In this document: positions 1 through 9,047 of the stretch, piece after piece
Numbering within the stretch: position 1 is the first letter of the stretch
Layout: every line of letters starts with the position of its first letter
Assembly (NCBI RefSeq): GCF_023276435.1
Contig: NZ_JALLPO010000032.1
Location: forward strand, 1 to 64,000
Direction: 5' to 3'
DNA length: 64,000 nt
DNA from: Sphaerisporangium perillae
GTDB taxonomy: Bacteria > Actinomycetota > Actinomycetes > Streptosporangiales > Streptosporangiaceae
Made by a program: the position numbers and the translations under genes
The notes under the pieces: model-generated
Database searches by the model: none
Told to the model about the DNA's origin: nothing
The model's input: the letters and a program-made list of their open reading frames with translations, nothing else

Positions 1-865
<865 letters not shown>

Positions 866-954
866 TCAGATGCGGTGACCCCCGATAACACCAAATGGGC
901 TGTGCCTGACCGTACGCACCCCGGCACACCCTGTGTCGAAGCCTTTGAAGATCT

Positions 955-1237
955 CAAGCGGGCCTGCGCTCATCGCGGCCATGGTCACCTGGTAGTTGCG
1001 GCCCAGGCTGCCGAGGACGAAGGCGAGCGCGAGCAGCACCAGGAGCCAGGGAGTTCGCAGCACGTACCGGACGCTCCCGCGCACGCCGAGATCCGTGGAT
1101 TTCCCGGCGCGCGCCAGGACGTGCAGCTCGCTGCGGCGCATGCCGAGCACTGCGGCGATCACGGCGAAGAAGCTCAGGGTGTTGATGAGGAACAGGCCTG
1201 TCGTGCCGGTGGTAGGTGCGCAGTCTGGCGGCGTCAT
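955..1237 (-). pseudogene. MFS transporter fragment
   Basis: A short frame keeps one hydrophobic helix (TTGLFLINTLSFFAVIAAVL), a cytoplasmic loop, and a second segment (TPWLLVLLALAFVLGSLGRN) typical of the middle of MFS_3 (enterobactin-exporter-like) permeases. About 90 of the usual 400 or so residues are left. There is no start codon context, and the frame runs into unrelated residues before its stop at 866. It looks like an internal scrap of a deleted gene. Confidence 0.6.
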
Positions 1238-1272
1238 GCGGTGCCACGGATGTCACCTGGAAATCCTGAGCG

Positions 1273-1965
1273 TCACGCCGGCGGCTGGGCGAGTTTGGCG
1301 GCCACGGCGTCGAGGACCCAGTCCAGGCCGGTCGCGAAGGACGCCTCGGCGTCCACCTCCGTGCCGTCGTGCACGGCCTTGGCCAGTGCCGGGAAGCGGC
1401 CCGTGGCCAGCATCCTCCTCAGATGCGGGCCGGAGGCGCGCTGCCAGTCGCGCTTGGACAGGCCCGTGGCGCGCTCGGCCCGCAGGTTCGCGATCTCGCG
1501 CCTGATCGCGCCAGTGAAGTAGGCGCTGACAGTCTCCACGGCGCGCAGGACGGTGTCGAGGTCGGCGAGGCCGTCGAGGGCGGCCAGCGTGGCCTCAGTC
1601 ACGGCGAGGGCGTTTGGGCCCAGGGCCGGACGGCCGCCGAGCAGGTCGGCCAGCCATTCGTGACGGCGGGTGGCCTGCCTGGTGCGGTGGGCGCGGATGC
1701 GCAGCACCTCCCGCCAGTCGCCGGGCTGCTCCTCGGGGAGGATCTCGGCGTGGACCTCGTCCACCATGAGGTCGAACAGCTCCTCCTTGGTGGAGATGTA
1801 TCCGTACAGCCGCATCGGGCCGGCGTCCAGCCGGGCGGCGACCTTGCGCAACGACACCGCCTCCAGCCCGCCCTCGTCGGCCAGCGCGATGGCGGCGGCA
1901 ACGATTCGCTCCCGGTCGAGCGGCACGGGGCGAGTCGGCGGCTCCGGCCGGTCCCACACAGTCAT
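1273..1965 (-). CDS. TetR/AcrR family repressor
   Basis: DNA-binding repressor of 230 residues. The N-terminal helix-turn-helix is clear (RERIVAAAIALADEGG, then SLRKVAARLDAGPMRLYGYI, about residues 17-60). It is followed by an all-helical ligand domain of the TetR_C type. I chose the ATG at 1965. The frame is open to a TTG at 2004, but that stretch contains the direct repeats that look like the operator. It is divergent from the TetX-like monooxygenase, which it most likely represses together with itself. The inducing ligand cannot be read from sequence. Confidence 0.85.
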   Translation of the reverse strand: MTVWDRPEPPTRPVPLDRERIVAAAIALADEGGLEAVSLRKVAARLDAGPMRLYGYISTKEELFDLMVDEVHAEILPEEQPGDWREVLRIRAHRTRQATRRHEWLADLLGGRPALGPNALAVTEATLAALDGLADLDTVLRAVETVSAYFTGAIRREIANLRAERATGLSKRDWQRASGPHLRRMLATGRFPALAKAVHDGTEVDAEASFATGLDWVLDAVAAKLAQPPA

Positions 1966-2018
1966 GGTTACATCGTACTCTTGCGATACATCGTAATAGT
2001 TCAATACAGTATATCGCC
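1966..2018. promoter_or_regulatory. divergent promoter with TACATCGTA direct repeats
   Basis: TACATCGTA occurs at 1969-1977 and again at 1987-1995, an 18-bp period, between the TetR start and the monooxygenase ATG. The region is far more AT-rich than its surroundings. It is the obvious candidate for the TetR operator and both promoters. Confidence 0.5.
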
Positions 2019-3239
2019 ATGAGACATGGTATCGCCGTGATTGGGGCCGGCCCCGCCGGCCTCACCTTCGCCTGCGTCCTGCACCGCCACGGTCACCCCG
2101 TCACCATCCTCGAACGCGATCCCGCCCCCGACGCCCGTCCCCCGGGCGGCACGCTCGACCTGCACGAAGGGATGGGCCAGCTCGCGCTGGGCAAGGCGGG
2201 GCTGCTGGCGGAGTTCCAGGCGCTGTCCCGTCCCGAGGGGCAGGCCATGCGCATCCTGGACGCGGACGGGACCGTCCTCCGCGACTGGCAACCCCGTCCG
2301 GGTGACCGGGCCAATCCCGAGATCGACCGGGGGCAACTCCGTGACCTGCTGCTCGGCCCCCTCGACGTTCAGTGGGGGCGGGGCGTGACGGAGGTAGTGC
2401 CGGGGACGCGGGACGGCGTGCTGGTCCGTTTCGCGGACGGGCGACAGGAGACGTTCGACCTCGTGATCGGCGCGGACGGCGCCTGGTCCCGGGTCCGCCC
2501 GGCAATCTCGTCCGCGACGCCGCACTACACCGGCGTCACCTTGGTCGAGACCTCCCTGGACGACGTCGACACCCGCCACCCCGACCTCGCCCGGCTGATC
2601 GGCGACGGTTCCATGGCTGTGTACGGCGTGAACCGCGCCCTAGTCGCCCAGCGCAACAGCGGCGGCCACGTCAAGGTGTACGCCCAGTTCCGCGCGCCGC
2701 TGGACTGGCACACGAACCTGGACCGGCATATGGGCCTGAACCGGCGCGCGGGCCTGGACGCAGGCATGGAGGCAGGCATGGACGCAGGCATGGACGCAGG
2801 CATGGACGCGGGCCTGGACCTGGCCGACGTCGAGGCCGTGCGATCAAGCCTGCTGGCTCTGTTCGATGGCTGGGCCGCTCCCGTCCTCGACCTCCTCCGC
2901 CACGGCACCGCTTTCGTCCACCGCCCCCTCTACGTCCTGCCCGTGTCCCACACCTGGGCCCACGTCCCCGGGGTGACGCTACTGGGCGACGCCGCCCACC
3001 TGATGCCCCCATTGGGGGTGGGCGCGAACCTCGCGATGCTGGAAGGCGCCGAACTCGCCGAGTCCGTCGCCGCCGCCCCCGGCCCTGGCGATCTGGACGA
3101 GGCCGTCCGCGCCTTCGAGGAACAGATGTGGGCACGGGCCGGCAGGTGGGCGAAGATCACGACGGCCGGTCTGGAACGCCTCGTGAGCCCGGACCCCACC
3201 GAAGCCCTCGCCCTCTTCGACGAAGTTCAGCCATCCTGA
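2019..3239 (+). CDS. TetX-like FAD-dependent monooxygenase
   Basis: Single-component flavoprotein hydroxylase, 406 residues. The N-terminal dinucleotide fold has GAGPAGLTFACVL (about residues 9-21). GGTLDLHEGMGQLALGKAGL and NPEIDRGQLRDLLL follow at the positions where the tetracycline-modifying TetX family has closely similar motifs. The second FAD motif, GDAAHLMPP, is near residue 325. TetX-like proteins hydroxylate tetracyclines, but many relatives act on other aromatic substrates, so the substrate is not assigned. Residues 245-268 form an in-frame run of (G-M/L-D/E-A) repeats absent from typical relatives. It is expressed divergently from a TetR repressor, the usual layout for an inducible detoxification gene. 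Confidence 0.85.
   Translation: MRHGIAVIGAGPAGLTFACVLHRHGHPVTILERDPAPDARPPGGTLDLHEGMGQLALGKAGLLAEFQALSRPEGQAMRILDADGTVLRDWQPRPGDRANPEIDRGQLRDLLLGPLDVQWGRGVTEVVPGTRDGVLVRFADGRQETFDLVIGADGAWSRVRPAISSATPHYTGVTLVETSLDDVDTRHPDLARLIGDGSMAVYGVNRALVAQRNSGGHVKVYAQFRAPLDWHTNLDRHMGLNRRAGLDAGMEAGMDAGMDAGMDAGLDLADVEAVRSSLLALFDGWAAPVLDLLRHGTAFVHRPLYVLPVSHTWAHVPGVTLLGDAAHLMPPLGVGANLAMLEGAELAESVAAAPGPGDLDEAVRAFEEQMWARAGRWAKITTAGLERLVSPDPTEALALFDEVQPS
2751..2822 (+). repeat. 12-bp tandem repeat inside the monooxygenase gene
   Basis: Six consecutive 12-bp units of the form GGC(A/C)TGGACGCA, with the two central units identical. They encode a Gly-Met/Leu-Asp/Glu-Ala repeat. The length is a multiple of three, so copy-number changes would keep the frame. 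Confidence 0.9.
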
Positions 3240-3664
3240 CTGCCAAGCGCGAGAGCACCAGCACCAGCAGCTCGCCACGGCTTCACGGGACAGCACGGCA
3301 CCGCCGCGGTTCCTTCCAGCAGATCCACCGCCCGCCATACGCCGCCACGGGGCGGTGAGCAGCAACCGAACGGCCAGTGGCGTTAGCGAGCCAGGGTGGG
3401 CGGGGTCACCGCCACCTGGCGGTCCGATGCAGGCAGACCCTCTGGGTCGAGCCTGGGCCTAATCCGCGCCGCACGCCGGCACCGGGGTACGCGCTGAGGG
3501 ATCCTCACGACCAGGAGCAGCCTCGCTCGCTGCAATCAAGATCCTTCTCAGCGCCAACGGCTGTCCGCCGGTTCCTCGCCCCCGGACTCCAAGAGGGACA
3601 ACCGAGATAGACCGGAAAGGGGCAACGCCCTGGCTGGAACCGGGCGCCGCCCCCTGCTGCGGGC
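3240..3664. other. intergenic region with a possible terminator
   Basis: No credible gene is seen between the two convergent neighbours. The only structure noted is an imperfect inverted repeat at about 3618-3655 (AGGGGC..CGCCC against GGGCG..GCCCCT), directly downstream of the minus-strand gene ending at 3665. It could terminate either gene. Confidence 0.35.
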
Positions 3665-4558
3665 TCAGTCCGGCATGTCGTACCACTGTGGTTCGGGGTG
3701 GGGGCTGGGGGCGGGGCCCGCGTCCTTGCCGGGGGTCACGTACAGGGTGACGGTGTCGGAGCTGTGGAAGCGGGTGGACGCCACGATCCAGTCGTCCTTG
3801 ATCCGGCTCTCCGGCACGGCCTCGTCGAACCACGAGATGCCGCCGTCGCCGTCGTCCTCGTACTTCCAGAGCAGCCGGTAGCCGAGCTTCAGCCCGCGCC
3901 GGCTCAGCTCGGCCCGTACGTCCGCGACCGTCTTGCCGTGGCTGGTGTACCCGGACAGGGCCTCATCACCCTCCGGGTCGACGGGACCCTCGTCGACGTA
4001 CGGCTCGCCCGGCTTGGCGGGGCGGCCGACGCCGAACACCACCCGTCCGGGAAAGTCGGCCGGCATCCACACCTTCGCGCAGAACGCCGACGAGCACGGC
4101 GTGATCCTCTGAGTGCCGATGCTGCCGTGCCACTTGAAGCCGCCCGGGACGATGGGGCCGATCAGCTTCCCCACGTCGGACGGCGCCACCGGGACCACCT
4201 TGACCGTCACCCTCAGCCCGACCGCCCGGAACGCCTCCTCGAAGCGGTGGTGGTCGGCCGTGGGGTCGGTGATGTTCACGCTGAAGTACTCGCCCGTCTT
4301 CTTGATGGAGACGGCCGCGTTGGCGTAACTGGTTACAGGGCCGCCGACCAGGCCGGTGCCGACGGCGACCGCCGCGGCCGTCGCCATGGCCGCGAGGCCC
4401 AGCACCAGCCCCCGGCGGACCTTGCGGCCGGGCCGTGTCACGGTGAGCGGCTCCCGCTCCTCGGACATGATCGCGTGCATGAGCGCCCGCGTCTCCGGCG
4501 CGGACGCCTCTCCGGCGAGGTCCTTGTCGCGCACGCGGGCGAGATCGGCGAGGTTCAC
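3665..4558 (-). CDS. single-pass membrane protein, probable partner of the ECF sigma factor
   Basis: 297 residues, starting at a GTG that overlaps the sigma-factor stop by four bases (GTGA), so the two are translationally coupled. A cytoplasmic stretch of about 50 residues is followed by one hydrophobic segment (residues about 51-73, LVLGLAAMATAAAVAVGTGL) and a large extracytoplasmic region. That region contains CSSAFC, a possible disulfide pair, and near residue 205 a PASTA-like stretch (GYTSHGKTVADVRAELSRRG). Genes in this position usually encode the anti-sigma factor or its sensor. No zinc-binding HxxxCxxC anti-sigma motif is seen, so the role is inferred from layout and topology only. Confidence 0.6.
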   Translation of the reverse strand: MNLADLARVRDKDLAGEASAPETRALMHAIMSEEREPLTVTRPGRKVRRGLVLGLAAMATAAAVAVGTGLVGGPVTSYANAAVSIKKTGEYFSVNITDPTADHHRFEEAFRAVGLRVTVKVVPVAPSDVGKLIGPIVPGGFKWHGSIGTQRITPCSSAFCAKVWMPADFPGRVVFGVGRPAKPGEPYVDEGPVDPEGDEALSGYTSHGKTVADVRAELSRRGLKLGYRLLWKYEDDGDGGISWFDEAVPESRIKDDWIVASTRFHSSDTVTLYVTPGKDAGPAPSPHPEPQWYDMPD

Positions 4559-5097
4559 AACGAGCTCCCTTCCAGGGCGACGGCACGAGGATGGTCGATC
4601 CCGGCTTTCGCCAGGCCCCGAGCGAAACGCTTGCGGGCGCGGTAGAGCCTGATCCGCACCGCGTTGCGGGAGATGCCGAGCATGCGGGCGATCTGCCCGT
4701 GGTCGAGCTTCTCCCAGGCGACCAGGCAGAGCAGTTCCCGGTCGTCGTCCGGCAGGTCGCGGAAGACCCGCCCCATCTGCGACATCTCGTCCTCCGGCGG
4801 GCGGGCCAGCGCGGGGGAGGCGGCAAGCCGCTCGCGCAGGGCCGTCGTACGCTGCTCGTGGCGCCGCTCGCCACGCCGATGGTTGGCGAGGACCCGGCGC
4901 GCCACGCCGTACAGCCACAGCCTCGCCTCGTCGCCCTCGGGCACCTCCTCGATGCGCCGCCACGCGACGGTGAACGTCTCGGCCACCACGTCGGCGGCGT
5001 CCTCCGGGTGCGGGCAGCGGCGCAGGACGTACCCGAGTATGGGTTCGTAGGCGGATTCGTAGATCTCCACGAACCGGCTACGGGGATCGGATCCCAT
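4555..5097 (-). CDS. ECF-type RNA polymerase sigma factor
   Basis: 180 residues, the usual size for a minimal ECF sigma factor. Region 2 is at about residues 10-75 (YEPILGYVLRRCPHPEDAAD, then the VAETFTVAWRR helix that contacts the -10 element). Region 4 is at about 110-160 (DDRELLCLVAWEKLDHGQIA, then the ISRNAVRIRLYRARKR helix that reads the -35). AAGGAG precedes the ATG. It is co-transcribed with the downstream membrane protein, the likely regulator of its activity. The stimulus is unknown. Confidence 0.9.
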   Translation of the reverse strand: MGSDPRSRFVEIYESAYEPILGYVLRRCPHPEDAADVVAETFTVAWRRIEEVPEGDEARLWLYGVARRVLANHRRGERRHEQRTTALRERLAASPALARPPEDEMSQMGRVFRDLPDDDRELLCLVAWEKLDHGQIARMLGISRNAVRIRLYRARKRFARGLAKAGIDHPRAVALEGSSL

Positions 5098-5568
5098 CCG
5101 GTCTCCTTAACTGGATCATCGGTCATCTACATCCATGTCCGGAATTCTCGGGGCATTTCTATAAGGTTCTGCGGGTTTGGAACATCCCTCGGCTTCCGAA
5201 GAGCCCGGCGTGCACTTCTGCACGGCCCGCCGGTCGTGGCGTCCTCGCCCTTCGGGTTCATGTGGCGGTCGACTCATCGGCAGCGCCCACCTGGGCAGCC
5301 TCGGCTTCTACGTCAAGCTGGATGAGAAGACCTCGGCCCGCATCACCGCCGAACACGACCCGGCGACACCCCGCCCTCCCCCACTGAGCACCTCTCTGAA
5401 CAGGATGTTTCCCCTTTCCGGCTTATCTTGGCCGTCCCCCTCCAACGCCGTGATTCGACCGATGAGTTCAGCGTGCCGGCGCACGTACGCGAGGAGTTGC
5501 ACATTGGCGCTCAGCGGCTCGAAATGTGACGATTGGCGTCGTTTGCCCCTTGAGTGATAGGTGAAGGC
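5098..5568. other. intergenic region, possible unrecognised remnants
   Basis: Upstream of both the sigma gene (-) and the ThuA remnant (+). A short + frame at about 5267-5350 (RLIGSAHLGSLGFYVKLDEK) and a - frame at about 5395-5535 (LSANVQLLAYVRRHAELIGR) look coding-like. I cannot assign either to a family, and neither has a start with a ribosome binding site. They may be scraps of deleted genes. Confidence 0.3.
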
Positions 5569-5970
5569 ATGACAGGTGATCATGGCCGTAGGGCTCTGGT
5601 GATGCGGGGCGGCTGGGAAGGGCACGCGCCGGTGGCGGCCACCGACCTCTTCCTTTTCGTCCCCTACACCATCACCATGCTGCCCGAGGCGAGCACCCAT
5701 CCCATCACCGCGGGCATCGCGGACTTCGACCTGGTCACCGAGCAGTACTGGGTGCTAACCGACGATTACGTCGACGTGCTGGCCACCACGACGCAGAAGG
5801 TCCGCCCGTGGGACCCCTGGCACCGGGAGGTCACCTCGCCAGTGATCTGGACCCGCAGATGGGGCAGCGGAAAGATCTTCGTCACGACCCCGGGGCACAG
5901 CCTCGACGTCCTGCGTAACGACAGCGTGCGCACCATCATCGAGAGGGGAATGTTGTGGGCCAGCCGGTGA
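5569..5970 (+). pseudogene. ThuA-domain protein with an internal deletion
   Basis: ThuA-like proteins (class I glutamine amidotransferase-like fold) accompany sugar oxidoreductases in disaccharide use. They are normally about 210-230 residues. This frame has 133. The first strand (RRALVMRGGWEGHAPVAATD) is present and so is the C-terminal third (HPITAGIADFDLVTEQYWVL to TTPGHSLDVLRNDSVRTIIE). The two are joined directly at about 5655-5662, with the intervening 80-90 residues missing and the frame kept. The lost part includes most of the fold core, so the product is unlikely to work. The ATG at 5569 has AGGTGAAGG upstream. The 3' end overlaps the next gene, so translation here may still matter for coupling. 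Confidence 0.8.
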
Positions 5971-7046
5971 ACGTCGGCGTTGTCGGGTGTGGCGTCATTT
6001 TCGCCCAGTATCGCCAGAGCATCGAACGGCTGCCGGAGCTGCGGCTGGTGGCCGTGGCCGATCTGGATCTTGAACGGGCCAGGGAGGCGGTGCGGCCGTA
6101 TGCGGGCGTCGAGGTGCTGAGTGTGGCGGAGCTAATGGCGGATCCGCGCATTGACGTCGTACTCAACCTGACCATCCCCTCCGCGCACGCCGAAATCGCG
6201 TTGCAGGCCATCGCGGCCGGCAAGGATGTCTATTGCGAGAAGCCCCTTGCCGCGACCGCCGCCGATGCCGCGCGGGTGCTGCGCGCGGCCGCCGCCGCTG
6301 GGGTGCGGGTGGGCTGCGCGCCGGACACGGTGTTAGGCACCGGTACGCAGACGGCCCGCAAGGCGATCGATGACGGCCTGATCGGCAGGCCGGTCGCGGC
6401 GACCGCGACCATGATGACGCCCGGTCACGAACGCTGGCACCCGAATCCCGACTTCTACTATGCCCCCGGCGGCGGCCCGCTCCTGGACATGGGCCCGTAC
6501 TACATCACCAGCCTGGTCACCCTGCTCGGGCCGGTGACGACGGTCATCGGCGCCGCCAGCCGTACGCGGGCCGAGCGGGCCATCGGCTCGGGCCCCCGCC
6601 GCGGCGAGGAGATCCCGGTCGCTGTCGACACCCACGTCACCGGCGTGCTCGTACACGCGTCCAGGGCGCTGTCCACGCTGGTGATGAGCTTCGACGGGGC
6701 GGCCACCAGTGCGCCCAACATCGAAGTGCACGGCGAACGAGGCTCGCTCGTCGTCCCCGATCCGAACCACTTCGACGGCCCCGTCCTGCTGGCGAGGGTG
6801 GGCGAGGAGGGGTGGCAGACCGTTCCCGCCACAGCCGGCTACATCGAGGCCGGGCGCGGAGTGGGCCTGGCGGATCTCGCCACGACCCCAGCGGGCCAGG
6901 AGTCCCGCGCGAGCGGAGCGCTCGCGTACCACGTGCTCGACGTCATGGAATCACTGCTGTCCTCGGCGCACTCCGGGACGGCGGTGACCATCACGAGCAC
7001 ATGTGAACGGCCCCAGCCCGTGGGCTTGCTCCCGACCGAGCCATGA
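5955..7046 (+). CDS. Gfo/Idh/MocA family NAD(P)-dependent oxidoreductase
   Basis: 363-residue sugar or polyol dehydrogenase. The Rossmann fold starts at once (VGVVGCGVIFAQYRQ, residues about 6-20). The cofactor/catalytic motif YCEKPLAAT, with the conserved Lys of EKP, is near residue 95. GGGPLLDMGPYYIT near residue 173 corresponds to the substrate-side catalytic helix of the family. I start at the GTG at 5955 because GAGAGGGG lies six bases upstream. A GTG at 5967 overlapping the previous stop is possible. It is coupled to the ThuA remnant, a common pairing in actinomycete sugar-catabolic operons. The substrate is unknown. Confidence 0.88.
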   Translation: MGQPVNVGVVGCGVIFAQYRQSIERLPELRLVAVADLDLERAREAVRPYAGVEVLSVAELMADPRIDVVLNLTIPSAHAEIALQAIAAGKDVYCEKPLAATAADAARVLRAAAAAGVRVGCAPDTVLGTGTQTARKAIDDGLIGRPVAATATMMTPGHERWHPNPDFYYAPGGGPLLDMGPYYITSLVTLLGPVTTVIGAASRTRAERAIGSGPRRGEEIPVAVDTHVTGVLVHASRALSTLVMSFDGAATSAPNIEVHGERGSLVVPDPNHFDGPVLLARVGEEGWQTVPATAGYIEAGRGVGLADLATTPAGQESRASGALAYHVLDVMESLLSSAHSGTAVTITSTCERPQPVGLLPTEP

Positions 7047-7486
7047 GCCACATGCCTTGATCTAGATCTTCCCCGTTGCGGGGACCGCATGGACGACCTG
7101 GTGCTCAACCTCGCACCGCCGGAGGCCCCGTGACCCGACTGGATCTGGAACCCCGCGTGCGGTACGCCGCCCGGCGGCTCGGATGGGTCGGGCGCTGTGG
7201 GATGGCTGAGGCCGGCGGCGCAACCCGCCGATGACAACTCTTCGTCCCGGGTGATCTGCGCACCTGCACCATCGAACCCCTCCTGCCGGCTGTCCGTGCA
7301 AGTGACCCTCACGGCCTCGCCGTGATCACGGAATGATTGCCGTGACCATCCAGTGATCACGGCGCGCAGCCGCCGTGCCAGGGAATATCACCTAAATATT
7401 CGGAGTTATTGCTCTGCGTGAGCGATCGCCGGCTTCGCAGACCGGTGGATCCCTCTTTGAGACTCGCCAGACGAGGAGACGAATTC
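7047..7486 (+). promoter_or_regulatory. upstream region of the aldo/keto reductase with two GTGATCAC palindromes
   Basis: No gene is recognised here, although 7088-7240 has a coding-like composition. The eight-base palindrome GTGATCAC followed by GG occurs at 7322-7329 and 7353-7360, a 31-bp (about three-turn) spacing, with GTGACCAT between them. The region around 7385-7405 is AT-rich and could hold the promoter. The paired palindromes are a plausible operator. Confidence 0.4.
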
Positions 7487-8356
7487 ATGCCTGAGATCAC
7501 TGGTCGTCCGGCCGTGCGGAGTGGTTCCTTCGACATCGGCGGCGACCTGCCGGTCCATCGGCTGGGCTTCGGTGCGATGCGGATCACCGGTCCTGGCATC
7601 TGGGGAGAGCCGGCCGACCGCCAGGAGGCGATCGCGGTGCTCCGCCGGGCCGTCGAACTCGGTGTCACGCTGATCGACACCGCCGACTCCTATGGGCCGT
7701 ATGTCAGCGAGACCCTGATCGCCGAGGCGCTGCATCCATACCCGGAGGATCTTGTCATCGCCACCAAGGGCGGGCTGACCAGGCCCGGCCCGGACATCTG
7801 GGCGCCGGTGGGACGCCCGGAATACCTGCGGCAGTGCGTCGAGATGAGCCTGCGCCGTCTCAAGCTGGAGCGCATCGACCTCTACCAGCTCCACCGCATC
7901 GACGCGCAGGTCCCCGTCGAGGATCAGCTCGGCGTGCTGGAGGAACTGCGCTCCGAGGGCAAGATCCGCCACATCGGTCTGTCCGAGGTGAGCGTGGCCG
8001 AGATCAAGCGGGCCAGGGAGCTGACCGAGGTGGTGAGTGTGCAGAACCTCTACAACCTCACCAACCGGCAGTCGGAGGAGGTCCTGGAGTACTGCACGGC
8101 GGAGGGCCTCGGGTTCATCCCGTGGTTCCCGCTGGCCCTCGGGGAGCTGGCACGGCCCGGCAGCCTGCTGGACACGGCCGCCAAGGAGCACAGTGCCACA
8201 CCCGCGCAGCTGGCCCTGGCATGGCTGCTGCACAAGTCCCCGGTGATGCTGCCGATCCCTGGCACGTCAAAGGTCTCGCACCTGGAGGACAACCTCGCCG
8301 CCGCTTTGGTCGAGCTGTCGGACGAAGAGGTCGCCGAGCTGACCGCGCTCGCATAG
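7487..8356 (+). CDS. aldo/keto reductase
   Basis: NADPH-dependent reductase of carbonyl compounds, 289 residues, (beta/alpha)8 barrel. Family motifs include [10 protein letters not shown] near residue 24 and the active-site Asp and Tyr in [14 protein letters not shown] (about 62-75). ATKGGL carries the catalytic Lys, LYQLHRID the catalytic His, and [14 protein letters not shown] near the C terminus binds the cofactor. GAGGAG precedes the ATG. The frame extends upstream to 7409, but without a ribosome binding site or family similarity. It stands alone, so its physiological substrate cannot be inferred. Confidence 0.92.
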   Translation: MPEITGRPAVRSGSFDIGGDLPVHRLGFGAMRITGPGIWGEPADRQEAIAVLRRAVELGVTLIDTADSYGPYVSETLIAEALHPYPEDLVIATKGGLTRPGPDIWAPVGRPEYLRQCVEMSLRRLKLERIDLYQLHRIDAQVPVEDQLGVLEELRSEGKIRHIGLSEVSVAEIKRARELTEVVSVQNLYNLTNRQSEEVLEYCTAEGLGFIPWFPLALGELARPGSLLDTAAKEHSATPAQLALAWLLHKSPVMLPIPGTSKVSHLEDNLAAALVELSDEEVAELTALA

Positions 8357-8657
8357 GCGGGTCGTTCCACCTTCTGGGGCGGTCGGGTACGGGGCCGAGT
8401 GGCAGGCGATCGTGAGCTGGATCCGGGCCATCGGGGTCACCGAAACCAGGTACAGCGGATGACGCCGATCACCCGGGCCGCCGGCCTCAAGCGACGGAAG
8501 CGCACGAGGCATATCCGGCGGTGCGGCGGCTACTGGTGCACGCCGATGGCAGGGTCACCCGAGCCGAAGCCAACAGCGACGGCGAAGAGACCAGGCCGAA
8601 GCAGACCTCCGCATGACGAGCCTGTGCTCGATTGCTCGGCTCCGGCAGGACCGCAGG
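8357..8657. other. intergenic stretch, apparent gene debris
   Basis: Nothing here can be assigned. The + strand reads briefly as coding (WQAIVSWIRAIGVTETRY, about 8400-8455) before losing the frame, which suggests the remains of a gene. No terminator or promoter stands out. Confidence 0.3.
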
Positions 8658-8840
8658 ATGGCTCTGCGCCTGCTGTACTTGATCGTCGTCTTACGGGTAT
8701 TCGGCTGGATCGCGCTGCTCGCCCGATCACAGGCGTCTAAAGACGCAGAGATCCCGGTACTCCGACATCAACTCGCCGTGCTCAGAAGCCAGGTCGCCGC
8801 TCCTCGACCATCATGGGCGGACGGGCGATCCCTTCCGGCC
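8658..8840 (+). pseudogene. N-terminal fragment of an integrase-core transposase
   Basis: About 55 residues match the conserved start of a common actinomycete integrase-type transposase: a hydrophobic helix (LRLLYLIVVLRVFGWIALLA), then KDAEIPVLRHQLAVLRSQVA and PRPSWAD. The frame then diverges, and the DDE catalytic core is absent. It is a 5' scrap of an insertion sequence. Confidence 0.65.
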
Positions 8841-8894
8841 CGAACCGGGATCTTGGCCTGCGATGACCACGTGGGAACGCCCCGTAGTCCGGTT

Positions 8895-8943
8895 CACGAT
8901 CACGTAGTGCTTGGCGGCTGGCTCGTGATCGTGGGTTGCGGGT
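8895..8943. repeat. 10-bp inverted repeat CACGATCACG / CGTGATCGTG
   Basis: Perfect 10-base arms at 8895-8904 and 8934-8943 with a 29-base spacer, between the transposase scrap (+) and the end of the iminopeptidase gene (-). It could be a terminator-like structure or an insertion-sequence end. There is no T-tract. Confidence 0.5.
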
Positions 8944-9047
8944 ACCAGGCCAGGGCGGCGCAGCCTCGGTGCGCACGCATACGCATGGCCAATCCTTTCT
9001 GTTCGGATGGTGACCAGAAGCTCAGCGGCCGACCTCGTCTTCGCGGG

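Noticed and set aside
3377-3610. Small + strand ORF between the monooxygenase and the sigma-factor operon
   Set aside because: No ribosome binding site, no domain, composition of non-coding GC-rich DNA.
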